Source: Acidobacteriaceae bacterium
Lineage (GTDB): Bacteria > Acidobacteriota > Terriglobia > Terriglobales > Acidobacteriaceae
Direction: 5' to 3'
DNA length: 64,000 nucleotides
Assembly (NCBI GenBank): GCA_003156805.1
Contig: PMHV01000025.1
Coordinates: 7,924 to 71,923, forward strand
Part shown: positions 61,844 to 64,000 of the stretch, piece after piece
Layout: each line of letters opens with the position of its first letter
Numbering within the stretch: position 1 is the first letter of the stretch
Notes under the pieces: model-generated
The model's input: the letters and a program-made list of their open reading frames with translations, nothing else
Databases searched by the model: none
What the model was told of the DNA's origin: nothing
Program-made: the position numbers and the translations under genes

Positions 61844-62480
61844 TTCCGCCGAAGAACAGATCGGTGAACTGCGGCACCAGATTCTGCGCCTGCAGCTCGC
61901 CTTCGGGTTTATACCACTGATAGATCCAGTTAATCATGCCGAGAAGGGCGAAGGCCGCGGCGCGCGGAGTCACCCGGTCCGAGACGCGGCGGGATTTTTG
62001 AGCTTCATTTTGCGCGGCGTTCTGGATTTTGTTCTGGACTTCCTTTTGTACCTCTCTTTGTACTTCGGCGATGAGATTTTCCACGAAGTGAATATAGTCT
62101 TTCTTGCGGGCGTTGATACGCTTGCGCAGCGCGGGCGGCAGGGGATGGTTTTCGTGCAGCATCACGGTGATTTCGCGGTCGCGGGGGCTGAGCACGACTT
62201 CGATGTGGCGCTGGATGAGGGCGCGCAGGCGCTGCTCGGGATCGGCGATGCTGGCGACAGCATCGATCACACGCTCCTGGGTGAGGTCCATGGCGTGGTC
62301 CATGATCTCGAACAGGATCTCGTCTTTGCTTTGGAAGTGATGGTAGAGGCCGCCTTTGCTGAGCTTGAGCGAGGCGGCGACGTCGTTCATGGAAGTGGCG
62401 TCGTAGCCGCGCTGCTGAAACAGACGGGCAGCGGTGCGCAGGATTTCCTGCCGGGAATCGACCAGGGTCTCGCGAGTCAT
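61833..62480 (-). CDS. TetR-family transcriptional regulator
   Basis: A 215-aa repressor; ATG at 62480 (MTRETLVDSRQEIL) is the usual TetR start just before the DNA-binding domain, while the longer start at 62519 adds an unlikely leader. The helix-turn-helix reads AARLFQQRGYDATSMNDVAASLKLSKGGLYHHFQSKDEIL, which is diagnostic. In the ligand domain a stretch of 24 residues is six copies of a four-residue repeat (EVQR, EVQK, EVQN, KIQN, AAQN, EAQK), encoded by a 12-nt repeat at 61995-62066. It may extend a helix. The ligand and targets are unknown; a possible operator is noted at 59892. Confidence 0.88.
   Translation of the reverse strand: MTRETLVDSRQEILRTAARLFQQRGYDATSMNDVAASLKLSKGGLYHHFQSKDEILFEIMDHAMDLTQERVIDAVASIADPEQRLRALIQRHIEVVLSPRDREITVMLHENHPLPPALRKRINARKKDYIHFVENLIAEVQREVQKEVQNKIQNAAQNEAQKSRRVSDRVTPRAAAFALLGMINWIYQWYKPEGELQAQNLVPQFTDLFFGGIFL
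61995..62066 (-). repeat. 12-nt tandem repeat (six copies) in the TetR gene
   Basis: Six 12-nt units encode EVQR/EVQK/EVQN/KIQN/AAQN/EAQK. The unit is a multiple of three, so copy number can change without breaking the frame. Confidence 0.75.
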
Positions 62481-62520
62481 CCGGTGGACATGGTACCGAG
62501 TTGCGGGCTGGAATGCCAAT

Positions 62521-62995
62521 TGGCTTCTAGCTGCTAGCTCCTAGCTTCTAGCCAAACCTTTTGATGTTCGTTCGTCACTAGGTCGCCAGAGTCGGCAGCC
62601 TGGGCCGGATTCTCCGAGGCAGTGGATTCGCCGCGGAAATAAAGTTTGATGCGACGTTGCCGGAGCGGCCGCGAGCCGGGGCTCTTTGGCAAAAAGTTGG
62701 GGGGTATACCCCTCCCCCCGGTCTATTAGAATCATGAAGTTAGGCAGGAAATTCGTCGCAAAATATAGTTTTCAAAGAACTTAGAGGCAAAATCTTGAGA
62801 GCAAAAGACTCAGGGGCGAGATCGCCGGTGCTCCCAGCCATGGTTGCGGCCTCGACCATGATCGCGCAGTTGGGATGGCGAAGGCAAGGTTGGATGTCAC
62901 ACGGTGCTGCGGATTTCTCGCGGCTAGGTGGTTAGGAGCTTGGCTTCGTTGCATAATACTCCGGCAGCCATGTTTGGAGAAATGGTCGGATCTTC
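62521..62995. other. 475-nt region without a recognised gene
   Basis: It holds a run of ctagct/ctagc units (62525-62553) and a perfect GGGGTATACCCC palindrome (62701-62712) next to a C-run. A 64-aa minus-strand frame (62541-62735) shows no coding sign. No promoter is clear. Confidence 0.5.
62701..62712. promoter_or_regulatory. GGGGTATACCCC palindrome, possible operator
   Basis: A perfect 12-bp palindrome followed by a C-run, upstream of both the TetR gene (-) and the reading frame at 62996 (+). The form is reminiscent of metal-sensor (CsoR/RcnR-type) sites, but no such regulator is in the window. Confidence 0.25.
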
Positions 62996-64000
62996 TTGGT
63001 AGCTAAGACTAAGGCGGAGAGCCCGCAGCATGTCGTTGAAACGATAGAGCGGCTGGAACGTCAGAGCGATGCCTGCTGCACGGGCCTCGGTCTGCTAGGC
63101 CACGCCTGGAACTATGCGGCTTGGCTTTCTCTGACGGAGTGCGTCAGACGCATAGAAACAAATTTGACCCCTAACGAGTACGGAGGCTCGAAACACAAGA
63201 TACTTGTCATGAATCTTGCCCGGGTCGCAGGGCAGCTCTGGAGGTTCGCTCACGACCACGGTAGGCCGAGACAGTGTGCCCCCAGCGCGTTCCGCTGGTT
63301 CCCCCGGGTTGCGCGTGAAAGCGCGCTCGCGTTTGATGTTGCGTGGCCGTATTCGCAGTTCTGCCTCCATTTTCCGGGTTGGCATAGGGGTCTTTACGCA
63401 GCTGAGATAGAGGACGCAAACACCATCCGTTTCCACATAGGCAGTTCGCAACTGGCGAGGAGGGTTTCAGCCTATGGGAAGGGCATCCGGCCAGGCGAGC
63501 TCTCACTCGTAACGTCGGAGGAACCGCAGCAACTGCCATCCCTCAGTCGCGCTCTCATCGAGGCGTTTGAAGAGGCCATTCGAGGAGCCGAAGGGCGCGG
63601 CCTCTTCAGCGTAAGATTCGGCCCGCTCGGGCGACTTCGCTCCCTGCTGGCCGAGATGTATTCGGAGCGCCTCTCCAATAGGCTGCGACGGTACCCCAGC
63701 ATCTCCGTGGGCGACTACTCGCTTGAGCAGTTCAGGGCCTTTTATTCGGGCCTGTTGGCAGTCGTGGGTGCACATGAGCACTTGTGTTTCTTATGGGCGA
63801 GGAGCCGGTCGAGGCCACTTGAATCGCTGGTGCTTGTATACCCCCGCGTCAAGTGGAACGAATTGATTTCGGAGTACTCGGGGCTGGCCGTGTCCTGTAT
63901 AGAACACATCTTGCCCGACCTAACCTTCGGCGCATTTGCATCTCAGGATCTCCAGATGACGCCGTTTGTACCGCTGGCGGATGATAGCTCACTGTTAGGC
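62996..64000 (+). CDS. Unrecognised protein, 3' partial (runs off the window)
   Basis: This frame is open from 62957 to the end of the window without a stop (335 codons from TTG 62996), longer than chance. It encodes LVAKTKAESPQHVVETIERL…, then GHAWNYAAWLSLTECVRRIE, CLHFPGWHRGLYAAEIEDANTIRFHI, RALIEAFEEAIRGAEGRGLFSVRF, GAHEHLCFLWARSRSRPLESLVLVYPRVKWNELISEY and LTFGAFASQDLQMTPFVPLADD. I do not recognise it. It is rich in Arg, Leu and aromatics, with no membrane helix or signal peptide. Codon use (many AGG and GTA) looks different from the locus to the left. TTG 62996 has only a weak ribosome site (ggaga 15 bp upstream), so the start is uncertain. Confidence 0.6.
   Translation, partial: MVAKTKAESPQHVVETIERLERQSDACCTGLGLLGHAWNYAAWLSLTECVRRIETNLTPNEYGGSKHKILVMNLARVAGQLWRFAHDHGRPRQCAPSAFRWFPRVARESALAFDVAWPYSQFCLHFPGWHRGLYAAEIEDANTIRFHIGSSQLARRVSAYGKGIRPGELSLVTSEEPQQLPSLSRALIEAFEEAIRGAEGRGLFSVRFGPLGRLRSLLAEMYSERLSNRLRRYPSISVGDYSLEQFRAFYSGLLAVVGAHEHLCFLWARSRSRPLESLVLVYPRVKWNELISEYSGLAVSCIEHILPDLTFGAFASQDLQMTPFVPLADDSSLLG

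Noticed and set aside
62541-62735. 64-aa minus-strand frame
   Set aside because: No ribosome site, motif or coding composition; it overlaps repeats and a palindrome.

Overview
The window is GC-rich DNA that looks like an Acidobacteriota (Terriglobia-type) chromosome. That assignment is inferred from gene content: an Oar-like TonB receptor with an N-terminal carboxypeptidase-regulatory domain, a choice-of-anchor-D/Fn3 lipoprotein, a YncE-like beta-propeller protein, and an intergenic element of the 'caccacagagacac' type. No rRNA or tRNA gene was found, so the taxonomy is not proven.

Positions 1-51093 are one very large, almost entirely plus-strand exopolysaccharide (EPS) locus with many 4-bp start/stop overlaps. 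It opens with Wzz/GNVR chain-length protein (5' truncated), ExeA-like ATPase, CpsD-type tyrosine kinase and an initiating sugar-phosphate transferase with a GGDEF-like N-terminus. Next come Wlb/Wbp-type genes for a diacetamido sugar (3-dehydrogenase, N-acetyltransferase, aminotransferase; a WecB/WbpI-like 2-epimerase lies at the far end). Between the dehydrogenase and the acetyltransferase sit a CmlA-like diiron hydroxylase and a free adenylation-carrier (A-T) didomain. Then follow DUF354 and toroid proteins, glycosyltransferases, ATP-grasp, PHP, NodB and ChbG deacetylases, an epimerase, an oxidoreductase, tandem FemAB/GNAT proteins, an AsnB-like protein lacking its glutaminase cysteine, Wzy/O-antigen ligase and Wzx flippase. 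A methyltransferase is fused in frame to a secreted beta-helix protein. After a candidate promoter come another NodB deacetylase, a flavoprotein, a second ATP-grasp, an 8.1-kb PKS-NRPS (KS-AT-ACP-AMT-C-A-T), a 4-kb NRPS (C-C-T-TE), a JmjC-like oxygenase, a TIGR04325-type methyltransferase and the 2-epimerase.

The most interesting reading is a locus that joins polysaccharide assembly to non-ribosomal peptide chemistry. It contains a free A-T unit with its own carrier-acting hydroxylase, an NRPS missing its A domain that needs trans supply, and several amide-forming enzymes (two ATP-grasp, AsnB-like, two FemAB-like). I infer an aminoacyl- or lipopeptide-decorated glycan, or a glycolipopeptide made next to it. 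No product is proven by sequence alone.

Positions 51094-64000 are ordinary chromosomal genes on both strands: a lipoprotein, TonB receptor, HEAT-repeat membrane protein, beta-propeller protein, secreted zinc phospholipase-like protein, ferredoxin reductase behind a good sigma70-like promoter, a cupin with no normal start, a small protein and a TetR regulator. An unrecognised reading frame (62996 onward) runs off the right end. Short tandem duplications of 11-18 bp recur through the window, especially at gene edges and inside three genes between 57 and 62.1 kb.
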